NCBI GenBank assembly: GCA_949825065.1
Contig: OX463849.1
Span: forward strand, 30,926,043-30,990,042
Reading direction: 5' to 3'
Length of the DNA stretch: 64,000 bases
Source of the DNA: Odontocerum albicorne
Taxonomy: Eukaryota; Arthropoda; Insecta; Trichoptera; Odontoceridae
The notes under the pieces were generated by a model. That model ran no database searches. It was given only the letters and a program-made list of their open reading frames with translations, and was not told the DNA's origin. The position numbers were made by a program, and so were the translations under genes. Of the stretch, positions 42,935 through 53,354 are shown in pieces. Numbering within the stretch: the stretch's first letter is position 1; each line of letters starts with the position of its first letter.

Positions 42935-43735
42935 TTCAATATACGAGTACATGGGATGACAATGTATGTCAGAATACGGAATTAAGTGATTAGGGATGAG
43001 AGCGAACTTAAGGCTGATGTATTGAACAAGATGGAGAAGACCACTTTGAGATAGTTTAGGCACGTGCAACGAATGAATGAAGAAAGACTTCTTCTTCAGT
43101 TTCAATCCTGAGGATTGGTTAGCAGCAAAGCTCTACATCTCCTCCTCCACTCCGCGTGGGTCTTCAGCGATCCTCTTGAACTCTGTATAGGAGATGCAGT
43201 TCATATCGTGGCATATTTGCTCCAGATACTCTCGACGAGGACGCCCTCTGTCAATCGATCCCTCGATCATTCCCTCCAGTATATTGTGCAGGAGATTTTC
43301 ATGTCGCAGCATATGACCCATCAGTTCTGCCCGCCTTTCGGATATGGTGTTTGACAGGTGCCTGGTTTCTTCGATCCTGCTGAGAGCCTCGTCATTTGCA
43401 ATGTGGTCTCTCCAGGAAATCCTTAGGATACGTCTATAGGTCCACATCTCGAAGGCCTCCAATCTTTAAAGAAAGACTAACCAAACAAATATACAGTGTA
43501 AATGTGAGTGGAAAGCGTGGTAGAGGAATACCAAGAAAAGTAAAGTTGGATCAAGCGTACGATATTTTGAAAAAAAAAGGAAATGTAAAATGTCAGAGGA
43601 ATCGTAGGAGCTGTGCGAAAAGGTGTATGCATATAGAAGAGGTGAATGATGTGTGTCGCGATAGGGAAGTCTGGCGCTCTCTCCTTTTTGTCTGCCCCGT
43701 TAGGTTAGGTTAGGTTGTGATATGTATGTATGTAC
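42935..43735 (+). mobile_element. LINE A copy interrupted by a LINE B fragment
   Basis: Left part: GTACATGGGATGACAATGTA, AACTTAAGGCTGATGTATTG, GAACGAATGAATGAAGAAAG. Right part: AACCAAACAAATATACAGTG, CGTGGTAGAGGAATACCAAG, GTCTGGCGCTCTCTCC. The 3' end is unusual: CCCCGTTAGGTTAGGTTAGG then TTGTGATATGTATGTATG. Confidence 0.85.
43090..43468 (-). mobile_element. LINE B fragment inserted in LINE A
   Basis: The minus strand reads MEAFEMWTYRRILRISWRDH, then EETRHLSNTISERRAELMGH, MLRHENLLHNILEGMIEGSI, DRGRPRREYLEQI and a near-intact C-terminus. It is flanked by an exact 10-bp duplication AAGAAAGACT (43080-43089 and 43469-43478). It is 5'-truncated, and the 3' end is on the left. Confidence 0.88.
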
Positions 43736-43749
43736 AATACACCATTCGA

Positions 43750-43870
43750 CAACCCCTGTGGCTTAGTTGGCGAGACGTCTGTATTCCGACCCAGGGATTA
43801 CGGATCCTATATCCGTTGGAATCTATATTTTTTTTCATCAGTTTGTTTTCCACTTAACTTATTTTAACAC
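43750..43870 (+). mobile_element. SINE S1 head
   Basis: CCTGTGGCTTAGTTGGCGAG is the A-box region; the B-box region is degraded. It follows the LINE A end directly (CAATACACCATTCGA), and this junction is partly repeated at 60720-60745. Confidence 0.7.
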
Positions 43871-44029
43871 CTTTCTATCTACTATCACATCATTAATCTA
43901 TGAAGGTTTTACTATGATTCCTCTTCCCTTGGTAAATTTTCTGCGGTTTTCTTACCAAACATGCACCTAATCAAATGGCCTCGGCCATGACTTAATTTTT
44001 ATATATTTATTTTGTAACCATTTTAATCT

Positions 44030-44205
44030 CTCAATAATAGTGGGGTTGGGTTTCGAGCTAGGGCGCCCATGAGAAGAGTCTGCCCTCTAAACGGCGGTTT
44101 ATTAATTCTCTTTTTGATTTTTTCTGATAGGTTGGAAGAAACTGGAACATAGCAATAAGTTTACATATTAGTACTTTTTATAAAGAAAGTGTCATACAAT
44201 ACAAC
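44030..44205 (+). mobile_element. LINE C 3' UTR and tail
   Basis: GGGCGCCCATGAGAAGAGTC, TGCCCTCTAAACGGCGG, then GGTTGGAAGAAACTGGAACA, TAGCAATAAG and GAAAGTGTCATACAATACAA. Confidence 0.65.
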
Positions 44206-44304
44206 AGTTTAAATTAATATAATTTTAATGAAAAAGCGAACCGTAGAATACAAATATATAACAATGGTAAAAACCTTTTTTGTGGACATACAAAGCTGCT
44301 TCAC

Positions 44305-44850
44305 TAAGGCTCGGCCACACAAGTAGACGCCTCGCTTGGTGCTTACAGCTACGCTGCGAGCTAGGCGACATATCCTAGCAAACCAACGCACCGCATACTA
44401 TCGCAATGGCCACACTGCATGCTTCGCGCCACGCTACATGACGATTATTCACCTAGAGAGTCTCCTAGTGAACATAAGTGTTGGTTAATTTTATTGTGTC
44501 ACCGAGTGATTTTACAAGATGGCGGAAGTTTTAATAACAGCTGTGTATAAAACGAAGCCTTTGTGGAACCCATCGAGTAAATTATACAAAAATGTACCTG
44601 TAATAAAATCACTTTGGAATGAAGTTGCACCGGAAGTAAATAAAGATGGTAAGTTGTAATGAAATTGGTTAGTTTTGAGAGTGGTATCGTTTGTTGACTC
44701 AACCGCTCCCAAATTTCAAATGAATTTGTGCGAAGCACTTTGGTGTAGCCAAGATGAAGTCACCTAGTATATTAGTCATGTAGCACCTAACGAAACACTT
44801 TGGTGTGGCCTTAGCCACACCAAAGTGTTTCGCTAGGTGGCCTAGCTAAG
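44305..44850. mobile_element. Harbinger-like element or MITE cluster
   Basis: The left end is TAAGGCTCGGCCACAC. The right side has GAAGCACTTTGGTGTAGCC (44724 on) and a hairpin whose 19-bp arms (44791-44809, 44814-44832) are exact inverses, CGAAACACTTTGGTGTGGC. Shared GGCCACAC ends next to TAA/TTA trinucleotides recall PIF/Harbinger termini. A MADF-like exon lies inside. Exact boundaries are unclear. Confidence 0.5.
44519..44648 (+). CDS. Possible first coding exon of a MADF-domain protein
   Basis: An ATG at 44519 opens 43 codons: MAEVLITAVYKTKPLWNPS, then KLYKNVPVIKSLWNEVAPEV and NKDG, ending at GATG|GTAAGT, a good splice donor. The L-I-x-x-V...P-x-L-W...Y-x-N...W-x-x-V/I-A pattern matches the N-terminal half of the MADF (Myb/SANT-like) domain, usually about 85 residues, found in insect DNA-binding proteins and in the accessory gene of Harbinger transposons. 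No second exon with the rest of the domain is recognised downstream, so it is probably a remnant left in a shortened element. Confidence 0.5.
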
Positions 44851-45635
44851 GGTAGGAACCATGACGTAGTGGTGTATCATTCATTGTTCACGAATTTCAT
44901 ATATTTATTATCAATTCTGAAGCAATGCATTTGCATCCTTACACATACGTAAATTCCAAACTTTCACACAATCAATTCCAACCGCATAATTATTTCAACA
45001 ACCAAATCAAAATCATATCCAATTTTTCATTGTTCGCATATATCATTATCTCACCTGCCTATACACCAAAAGAAATCGAGCCCGCAACCCTCGATTCGGA
45101 AAACAGGCAATTTATTTAAATAAACACCTAATCGTTTCTAACTATCGAAAATGAAATAACCTAGTTATTAATTCAATCGAATCATTCGATTATAAAAAAT
45201 AAATAAAAAGTGAATAATTCAATTACCAAATTAATTCGATTAAGACAGTCATCGATTCTGTCATTATTTAATAATCGTTTAGCGAGGCAATGAAGTGAAA
45301 TCTATTCATTTTTCATAAGAGTATTGAAATAATTTTGACAAGTTTTATCGATTCGCATAGTACTTATGTATACCATACCATAGACATCGGAGCCCAACTC
45401 GGAAAACGAAGACATGTAAATAATATTTAACCCAAGTGCTGTTAACGGTGGAAAGCGGCTGCTAAAATACTGCTTCGGAGTTTTCTGTACTAATTTCCTA
45501 GGTATACTATGTCCCAGTTAATATGATGAAAAGTAAATTTGAAATGAAAATATGAAAAAAATAATATAAAATATTAGAGCAAGTTAAGGAATTTTACTAT
45601 TAATACAGTATTTTCACAGATTATTGAAAAGTTAC
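44851..45635. other. AT-rich intergenic DNA with a SINE scrap
   Basis: GAAATCGAGCCCGCAACCCT at 45073 is a reversed S1 B-box region. Otherwise nothing recognised. Confidence 0.4.
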
Positions 45636-45639
45636 GAGG

Positions 45640-46225
45640 GGTATCGAACGATGTGTAGCGATAGAAAATAGAGCCAATGGGCCACTAAAAAATAAACTCG
45701 ACCCAACAGTATCAAAATCTGCTAAGATGATGATAGTCAACAATAGTATTCTGGAACCAACTTTGATTTATGGGATTGAAATGTGAACGAAAATAAATTC
45801 TTAAAGGATCCGAATTAATTCTTTAGAAATTAGTGTAATAATAAAAATACATGGAGTGACAGTGTATGACAAAATACGGAATGAGGTGATTAGGGGCGAA
45901 TGAGAATTTAAAGCTGATGAGATGAGTAAGATGAAGAAGAGCACTCTGAGATTGTTTGGGCATGTAGAACGATGAATGAAGAAAGACTAACTAAAAAATA
46001 TTCATTGCAATGAGTGAATGAAAGGTGTGGTAGAGGAAGACCAAGTAAAATGTGGTTGGATCCTGTGAATGGTATTTTACAAGAAGGGAATGTAAGATAT
46101 CGGTGAAATCGTAGGATATATATGAGAAGGTTTATGGATGTAGATGAGGTGAAAAATGTGTGCCGCGATTGGAAGGCCAGGCACGCTAGACTTTCTGCCT
46201 ACCTCGACAGAGAAACGGTAGCGAC
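45640..46225 (+). mobile_element. LINE A 3' half
   Basis: GGGTATCGAACGATGTGTAG, AATAGAGCCAATGG, GACAAAATACGGAATGAGGT, GTGGTAGAGGAAGACCAAGT, GTGTGCCGCGATTGGAAGG. It ends at CCTCGACAGAGAAACGGTAG and passes into a different LINE end. Confidence 0.75.
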
Positions 46226-46463
46226 AGCCGCCTCCTCTTATCTCGCCGAAAATTTTCAGCGTCTTTCCAATCATGGATTAGCGCTATGCTCAAACATATA
46301 TTGTTTATTGGCCTTTCCAATTCACCGCTCCTCTTTTTTTACGCCATTCTTTAATGTCCATGCAGTGAGACTCTGGAATCAGTTACAAACCAATATAAGA
46401 CTCGCTCCGTTCTTGGCATGCTTTAAGAAGCGACTGAAAAAACTCTTAATTTCTAGTCAGTAA
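46225..46463 (+). pseudogene. LINE reverse transcriptase C-terminus (LWNQL type)
   Basis: The open frame reads FFNVHAVRLWNQLQTNIRLA then PFLACFKKRLKKLLISSQ and stops. The x-L-W-N-x-L...F-K-x-x-L-K-x-x-L pattern is the C-terminal end of jockey/I-like proteins. It is joined in frame to the preceding LINE A tail, making a chimeric 113-codon ORF from 46122. Confidence 0.7.
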
Positions 46464-46499
46464 AAGAACGTGTTTCATTCCCGATTTTTCTTTTCCTTT

Positions 46500-46925
46500 C
46501 TTCTTCACCATCCCTTCCTCTTGTTAGCTCAAACACGTAACAACCTTTATAGGGCTAAATGTTATTTATTTAAATACATACATACGAGTATATACCAGTG
46601 GGGTCCATGGATGCTGTGGAAACGTCGCATCCCCTAATGGCTGAATGTTACGTTTACGCAAAAAAAATTTACATATGTAATATTTCTCGAGTTTTATCGT
46701 TAACATTGTGGAAATTCATGAATCGATATATTTCACATCTCTGTGGATAAATTGAGAATCAAACTCCTTAATAAACTGTAGGCATAACCGAGCTTCTTCA
46801 TCGGGGTAACATAAATAACATTTGGCCTATAGTTGTTTTGAGACTTTATACATTTTTTTCTTGTTATTTTACGTGATCGGGTTAAATCTCAACTAAATGT
46901 AAAATAAAATATATAAACAAATGAC
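46500..46925. other. Unassigned intergenic DNA
   Basis: No coding or repeat signal recognised. Confidence 0.3.
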
Positions 46926-46929
46926 CTTA

Positions 46930-47030
46930 GTTCAAGAGTAAAACTAATCCAGAATTTAATCCGCCAGTAATCGAACGTGGTGCGTCAGCTTACTTAACGT
47001 GAATGCTAACCGTTAGATTACGACCGACGA
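46930..47030 (-). mobile_element. SINE S2
   Basis: AATCCGCCAGTAATCGAACG, GTGCGTCAGCTTACTTAACG, TGAATGCTAACCGTTAGATT. This is the complement of a tRNA-like head. Confidence 0.65.
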
Positions 47031-47419
47031 CTCATGAAATAGGATATCAAAACGAAAGAATTTATGTTATTATTAATATTAATTTTGGCGACGCGCTATT
47101 TCCATGATAGTCGGTCGTCCAATTAAGCCAGCAGTGTGTTACGGTCAGCTGTGATGAAGAGCATCGAGCAGGATCAGGTCTGATCCTCGCAGGATGCTGG
47201 TAATTTCGGCAATCAGGATGGCAGACTATTAATTTATAGCACAGGGAGATATCACGGAGATACCTCCGGTTCATGAAATGTGTTTTTAGTGATTCTGAAA
47301 CTATGTGTTATCGTTATAAACGTTTGTTTTTATAATGGAATGTTGTTTGGGTTCTTTATTCTATTTAATTTTTATTTAAAAGAACACTCACAGGAAATTA
47401 TCTCATGTAACTCATAACT

Positions 47420-48100
47420 GAGCATCGTGACTCCCATAATAGCATCTGCGACTCTTCTCCATTCATTTCTCTGCACTCCGCGGCTCGAAGGGCAGTTGTT
47501 AAGGGTAGTGCAGTTGCATCTCTCACTTGGTCAGTCTAACACATTGGGTATCTTCCTCTTATGCGTAGTCCCTCCACGCTTCCAGTAATCACAAGCTTCT
47601 CCAAACTGTCTCTTCGACCACGAATAATATGTCCAAATAATCAGAGGACTTACCGAAGTTGTGTTGTCGATAATCTGTCGGTGATTCTCAGTTCTTTGAG
47701 AATGAAGACGTTAGTTCGTCTTCCTGTCCATGGAGTTCGTAACATCCTTCTTCAGCACCACATTTCAAATGCGTCTATTCTACGTTTATCGCGTGCTCTC
47801 GGAGTCCAAATTTCAGCGCTATTCATGAATATTGCGAAGACAAGAGACTTAACTAGGTCCATTCTCATCTTGGTGATAATTCTTCTCTTCTATATCTTCT
47901 TCAGTTTTGACATCGCATTTTTTGCCATTCTTATTATTTTTTTCCTCTCAGCCTTGCTTACTTCATTGTTGGTCATATTGGAACCCAAGTAAAAAAAGTC
48001 AGTAACCACTTCTATACCATGATTCACATTCCTTGTGAACCTTTTTAGGTCAATGTACCATCTTCGTTCTGCGACAGTCAAAGTCCACATCTGAGTCAGC
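47420..48100 (-). pseudogene. LINE B-group reverse transcriptase C-terminus
   Basis: Minus-strand motifs in order: VVTDFFYLGSNMTNNEVSKA, RKKIIRMAKNAMSKLKKI, then across shifts MRMDLVKSLVFAIFMNSAEI, RIDAFEMWC, FGHIIRGRRDSLEKLVITG and SVEGLRIRGRYP. This is the thumb-to-C-terminus layout of insect endonuclease-reverse transcriptases. At least two stops interrupt it. Confidence 0.82.
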
Positions 48101-48435
48101 TACCGCATTGTACTCTAAGCACATTCTTACTACTGGGTTGTATGTTAGGAGCCGATGTTACTTATGTTCTGCACGAAAGTAGGTGATGGAGAATGAAGTA
48201 AATCCACATTTTATCAAAAGTATTGTCTTTGTGGAACTCCACAATAGAAAATTTAACATTAAAATAGGTTGTTATTCGACTAGTAACATTAACCCTCGCT
48301 TCACGTGTTTAAATTATGATTACTTATCATATGGTTTGTAAATTTTAAAACTTGTTCTTAGATAGACAACGCTTTAGTATTCTAGTGCATCTGTTCTTTA
48401 TTGTAGTTCATATGTTCCAATAATTATAGCTGCAT
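48101..48435. other. Unassigned intergenic DNA
   Basis: Nothing recognised. Confidence 0.3.
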
Positions 48436-48437
48436 AG

Positions 48438-48663
48438 TTTCTTGTATTGTATTATATTACACTTTCATTGTACACAATACAACCTGATTGATTTATTGTC
48501 ATATGCAAATCTCTTACACCTATTCAGAAGTTTGTTAAATAAACCTTGAGTGAAAACCAGACTGTAACCCTTTAAAAAAAATGGTTACCAACGAGAATCA
48601 AGCCCGCAAGCCCCGGATTGAGAGGCATGTGTTTTACTTTCTAGGCCACGGATGTCATCTTCA
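48438..48663 (-). mobile_element. SINE S1, full length
   Basis: About 226 bp on the minus strand. Order on the plus strand: TTGTATTGTATTATATTACA (tail), TTTATTGTCATATGCAAATC (hairpin region), AACCAGACTGTAACCC, AGAATCAAGCCCGCAAGCCC (B box) and TTTACTTTCTAGGCCACGGA (A box). Confidence 0.85.
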
Positions 48664-48989
48664 AAATACTCATAGTATGAGTATACAGAACTGATGAATA
48701 CCTTCCGAGGATCATCAGGTATGGAGACGCTATCTTAAACAGGCCGTGACTTGGTATGGATTATACATTTTACAGCCGAGATACAGTAATTGGTTTAAGC
48801 GAGTTCAACGCTATTATGAGACCTTGTGAATGTTTTGCATTCCTTAAGTAAGCACATGGTGTAGATAGATACTCACTGTATGTTTTGTGGTCTGCAACTA
48901 ACCACACTCGCAGAGTCAACACTCGTCAAAGTAATGTTTATTCACGACGAGTTTAACGTTATTGAATGTAATTTAGATTGCTTTGGAAT

Positions 48990-49175
48990 TAAGGATAATA
49001 CAATATGACCAATCCATAGAAACGAAGAAAGCAACGCTTTCATATCTCAGACAGACATCATATAAGGCTGTACTTTCGAAAGATGGAGAAGAGCACTCTG
49101 AGATAGTTTGGAAACTTGGAAAGTATGAAGGTATAAATGCTAACAAAACAAATGTGCGGTGCAAAATAATAGAGT
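48990..49175 (+). mobile_element. LINE A internal scrap
   Basis: AGATGGAGAAGAGCACTCTG, AGATAGTTTGG, AACAAAACAAATGTGCGGTG. Confidence 0.6.
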
Positions 49176-49199
49176 AAGCAATGCCTAGATTACTCTTTG

Positions 49200-49690
49200 A
49201 AGGCAGAGCATCAATTGTCTCTCTACCTTTCCACCGTTTAGGCGATTCTTCTGGCATGCGTTGTCCTGGGAGAATCTCATGTACCGCTATTTATGGAATT
49301 CTGTCTCTGCCTATCCTATTCACACGGTCACGTTAGAACCACTTTCTCTTCCTGCTCCATCTGACGATATCCTCTGTGTTGCAGGTCTGTCGAATGTGAA
49401 AATTTCTAACCCTATATCTGCGAGATTTTCCTACTATGGTTCGTTATCTTTTCATTTCGGATGTTTGAAGAAGGCTGTTTGTTCTAGTGGTGTCTGCTCT
49501 AGTTTCTTGACATTAAAAGTCATAATCGGCCTAATACAGGTATTATATATTCAAAATTTGCTATCAATTCGCATGATTTTTTCGAGATTACATACTTATA
49601 CTGTAATGTGAGGTTATTTGTAATGAATGATTGTTTAGATTAAACAAGATTTATTTGAGACTCAACACAGTTATGACAAAAGACCAGTGA
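49200..49690. other. Unassigned intergenic DNA
   Basis: LWNSVSAYP in the ORF at 49261-49611 recalls a LINE C-terminus, but the rest does not follow the family. Confidence 0.3.
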
Positions 49691-49699
49691 CAGGTGACA

Positions 49700-49960
49700 A
49701 TAAGGCTGCCGTTTCGATTAGTGATGTGACACGTAACATATACACCAGATTTTGCGACTGCCTTATTTGTTTGTTCCCTTACTTCGTTGTTGAGATCATT
49801 GCGACTAGAATTGCCACTTATGAGTATTTAAATTGCATCATTTGCTCAACAGGAATATCATCGATGACTAGTTTGCCCCTCCTTGGGTGTTTCGGTTTTG
49901 TTAAACTTCTAGTTTTGTTTATAAATATGCTCATATTGAACAGATATTTATAATTTTACA
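49700..49960 (-). pseudogene. LINE reverse transcriptase fragment (IPVEQ type)
   Basis: The minus strand reads GKLVIDDIPVEQMMQFKYS, then after a stop and a frameshift SSRNDLNNEVREQTNKA. This is the V-x-x-F-K-Y-L-G...S-x-x-x-L-x-x-E-V-x-x-Q-x-x-K-A segment of jockey-like reverse transcriptases. It is truncated on both sides. Confidence 0.65.
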
Positions 49961-49964
49961 TACC

Positions 49965-50510
49965 TTTATAATATTGAGATGATGAGGTTTAAAATATTAA
50001 CTAAATAAATATGTATATATGAATGAAATGAATGATGCGAGATGAAGAGGTAGGTCGCGGACGTTAAAGTAGACGAAATTTTGACTGAGGGATATGTAAG
50101 AAGTAAGAGAAACAAACACAAGAACATGTTTTAGTGTGAATAAGGCAAATTTTGTTAGTTTTGATAGGCGTGGACATCTGTTTTCTACATATCCCAAATG
50201 TGATAGAAAATACTAAATGCTCCATACTTTGAGAAGCATCGCAGTTGATATAATATATCGGCGTGACGGGACGCGGCTACCTATCCACGGGATTGTTCTA
50301 GCTTCAAATGATAAACAAATTAGTATCAGCTTGGGAAGTGACGGGACCTTCTCCATTAATAGCACGTTGAGTGAGCTCTGGAATAACACATGTCACATCG
50401 TCCTTGGTCACTCTTTTCTGTAGTGGGGACATCGTCGTTTTGGACTGTTACAAACTTCTAGATTTTACAACTTAAGTAGCTCTGTAATTAAAATATCATT
50501 GAAGGAAAAG
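49965..50510. other. Unassigned intergenic DNA
   Basis: Small ORFs without recognised motifs. Confidence 0.3.
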
Positions 50511-50514
50511 TTCG

Positions 50515-50640
50515 AATTAAGAGAAATCGGATGTGGAAGAGGGGAAATATGCGTGTCGAAATAAAAAAAATCTGGTGCTTTGTCCTCTCTGCCTACCTCA
50601 GCAGGGAAAGGTGTGATTGTATGTATATGTTTATGGACTA
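50515..50640 (+). mobile_element. LINE A 3' terminus
   Basis: GGATGTGGAAGAGGGGAAAT, CTGGTGCTTTGTCCTCTCTG, CTACCTCAGCAGGGAAAGGT and a TATG-like tail. Confidence 0.7.
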
Positions 50641-51099
50641 ACAATACTTGTATAATCACGTCATGTTCCTTTTTAATCCGTTCGGTATGTTAAAAGAGTG
50701 ACCGAGAGATAACAAGTTCTCCAACTCAATCAATCGAGTCTTTGAATCATTAAGAATCATCGGTATAGGTAAGTCGCTATTTGCGTCGTACTTACTGGCA
50801 ATAGTACCACATGTTGAGAGATAACGATATCGACAACTCCTAACCAGACAGTGATTCCTTTTCTTGGGAAGAAAACCATTTTACGCCTAGAGTATGCGGG
50901 TCGTCTGAAAAATAATTAACATTAGTTGGACTTAAGCAAATATTGAATGTATAATACTTATGAAAGGTCGACCATGACTTAAATGTTAAAACTAGAGCCA
51001 ACATAACTAGCGTCCAGGGTGAGAATATTACGAACCATCGCAGGGAAATCTCTCCAAGATACACTCTCACATTCGTCAGACCTGCAACACAAAGGGTAT

Positions 51100-52080
51100 T
51101 TATTTCTTTATTTTCTTAATACAGGCTTAGCTCAATTACATTAACAAATACAAAAATTGTTAACATTTTTTTTTACATATATGTCATATATGCATACATA
51201 TTATAATATATACATATACACACATACTTGTACATACATATATTCAAAGTCACTTAAATACGTTGAGGAGTGCTTTCTAACGTCCTCAATCTTAAAAGAA
51301 AATTCGTTTTGATTTTGGTAATGTGATATGAAATATGTCAATATCCAAAGCAGTCCCGTTAAAAAAGAGTTAAGACCTTTCCAACAGACATAGCAGCTGG
51401 AAGACCCGTTCTTGCGTATGTGATTGAAAACAGTTCTTGCCGGCGCAGTCTAGTGTAATTGTTAGGAATATTTAACGCTAATCTTTGTAATAATGCTGGA
51501 CAGCTCACAACTCCTCGAATGAGTCTGACAATGTATACCAGGAGACGCAGATCTCTTCTTACGCTCAAGGAGTTATACCCGAGCAAGCCCAGCAGAAACT
51601 GAGTAGGATAAAGTCATGGATAGACACCAAACTCATTCATATAGATATTGTAGATATTTTTTTTGTACCATCTCCACCATGAGTGAGTTCTGCGCCCCCA
51701 GCGGAGTCCAAATGCAAGCATTACTTTCTAGTTTGCTACGGATCAATGAATCAAACAACGTTTTAAGCACCATTTGATTTTCAAACGATTCTCATCACAA
51801 ATCCTTGAGTTTTATACGCTGAATTGCACATAAGTTCTATGTGAGGACCAAATTGTGAGGATATTGTTAGATGGAGCAGGGAAACTGGCGTGATGGGCAT
51901 AAATAAAATCCTATATATAGCGGTGCACGATATCTCTGCAGGAAATCTTATGCCATGAAAACCGTCAAAAAGGTGGAGAGACTTATTTTCGCAACGACAG
52001 ATTCAAGACCTACATCATAAAGAAGAATCAGAAGTTAGACTTTGTAGTTAAGATCCAATGTTGCTCTCCCCCGAGAGAAA
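51100..52080 (-). pseudogene. Jockey/I-like LINE reverse transcriptase 3' half
   Basis: The minus strand gives, across several frames, a C-L-K-R/L-I-H stretch, SKLE-like and WTPLGAQNSLM-like motifs, then a clean block LLGYNSLSVRRDLRLLVYIV, RLIRGVVSCPALLQRL, NYTRLRRQELFSITYARTG, and finally LDIDIFHITLPKSK. This matches the thumb region and C-terminus of jockey/I-like proteins. The 3' UTR ends near 51100 in an A-rich AAATAAAGAAATAAATA tail, as expected for target-primed insertion. It is not functional. Confidence 0.75.
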
Positions 52081-52084
52081 TGAG

Positions 52085-53135
52085 CCGTGGCTATTGGGCG
52101 AGTGCAGAATAGCCTCGCTGGCGCTGGTTGGCAGAAATGTCACTCGCTTCGGATGACCTGGTTCTAGGCCGCGCCGGATATTCAAGTCGAGGGAGACCTA
52201 TATTCCTCAGTCAGGGGAGATAAACGATGGCCGCTTGAACTCATTTCAAATAATTCGATATTCCTACATTTGTTATGAATATATTTTATTGAATTTCGTT
52301 TTTGGAGGTCTCCACACTGGCATGTGAGTGAATGATGAGCGATGCGAATGTAGAGTATGCGATGAGAAGTGTGTGATAATCTTTTCCAATCAATCAGAAA
52401 GATGTTTATAAGTTCTTAACACATTCACTGCGATATGTATTTATAGAATAGTGTAGAGGTACTGAAAAAAATCATATTTTCGAAACCTTAAAATCTTACG
52501 GTATTTTCGAAATCTTAAAATCTTACGGAAACCTTAAAATCTTAAAATATTCGGTACCATACAAACAAAGAGAATCGAATGACGCGCAACGGGCGTCATC
52601 AGCGTCTCTACAAAGAATGTGTTGACGCTCCAGGGGCGTCTTTAGCAGCGAACGTGTTAAGGGAAAACCAGACATAAAACCTTTTAAAAATAATTTGGTT
52701 TCCACCAGGAACTGAGCTCGTTACCATTATATGAATAAAATAACTAAACATACCCGTCCATTTTTGGTGGGAAACAAGTGTTTTAACACTTAAAACATAT
52801 CGTGACAAAAATAAACTCTAATAGGTTTGTTACCCCTGCCTCACGCAGGCAATATTAATTGAGCGGCAGCCAACGCTGGCCACCGGGCGCAAATTGCCCA
52901 TTCCACTACAGGTTCCGCAACAGGTAGCTGCTAATAATGGCCGAGGTTGCAATTTTCATGGCGAAATCTTTTTGTACAAAGTAGCTACTGACACATGGGA
53001 CAAGGGACACTGCGTAGGGGGAAAAAAACTGGCCAAGATATTGTAAAGGAATTGTGCGTGGACCTTCATTGGTTGGAAAATATGAATTAGATTTTATTTG
53101 AAAATTTCTAGTTCTGTGATTCATGTTAGTATTTG
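52085..53135. other. Unassigned intergenic DNA
   Basis: A GC-richer patch at 52080-52230 and another at 52840-52920 give no recognisable product. Short repeats of CTTAAAATCTTACGG occur near 52490-52540. Confidence 0.35.
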
Positions 53136-53141
53136 TTTAAA

Positions 53142-53350
53142 GCATCGTTTCTCAACCTGTGGTTTGTGACCCCCTAGAGAAAAAAATATTTAACACCGAT
53201 AGGGTTCAATAAAAACTATAATAAATTTATAAGATAACGAGATAACAAAACTGGCAATCAAGGAAAGTTTTTATTTTTAATGAAAGTTTAATGCGCCGTT
53301 TTTTAACCGGTGGATCGCGACCCTCGGGTGAAATATCAACGGGGTCACGA
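53142..53350. mobile_element. Relic hAT-type termini
   Basis: GTTTCTCAACCTGTGGTTTG then TGACCCC (53147) and GTTTTTTAACCGGTGGATCG then CGACCC (53298) resemble the YTCTCAACCTGGGG-TCGCGACCCC ends of hAT elements. Both are in the same orientation, about 150 bp apart. There is no transposase. Confidence 0.45.
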
Positions 53351-53354
53351 AATG

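Noticed and set aside
43700..43725. Telomere or telomere-associated sequence from TTAGG repeats
   Set aside because: Only three units in a LINE end, with a similar end at 60770; far too short for a telomere.
47561..47992. 143-codon plus-strand ORF
   Set aside because: It is the antisense shadow of a LINE reverse transcriptase read on the minus strand, where family motifs are visible.
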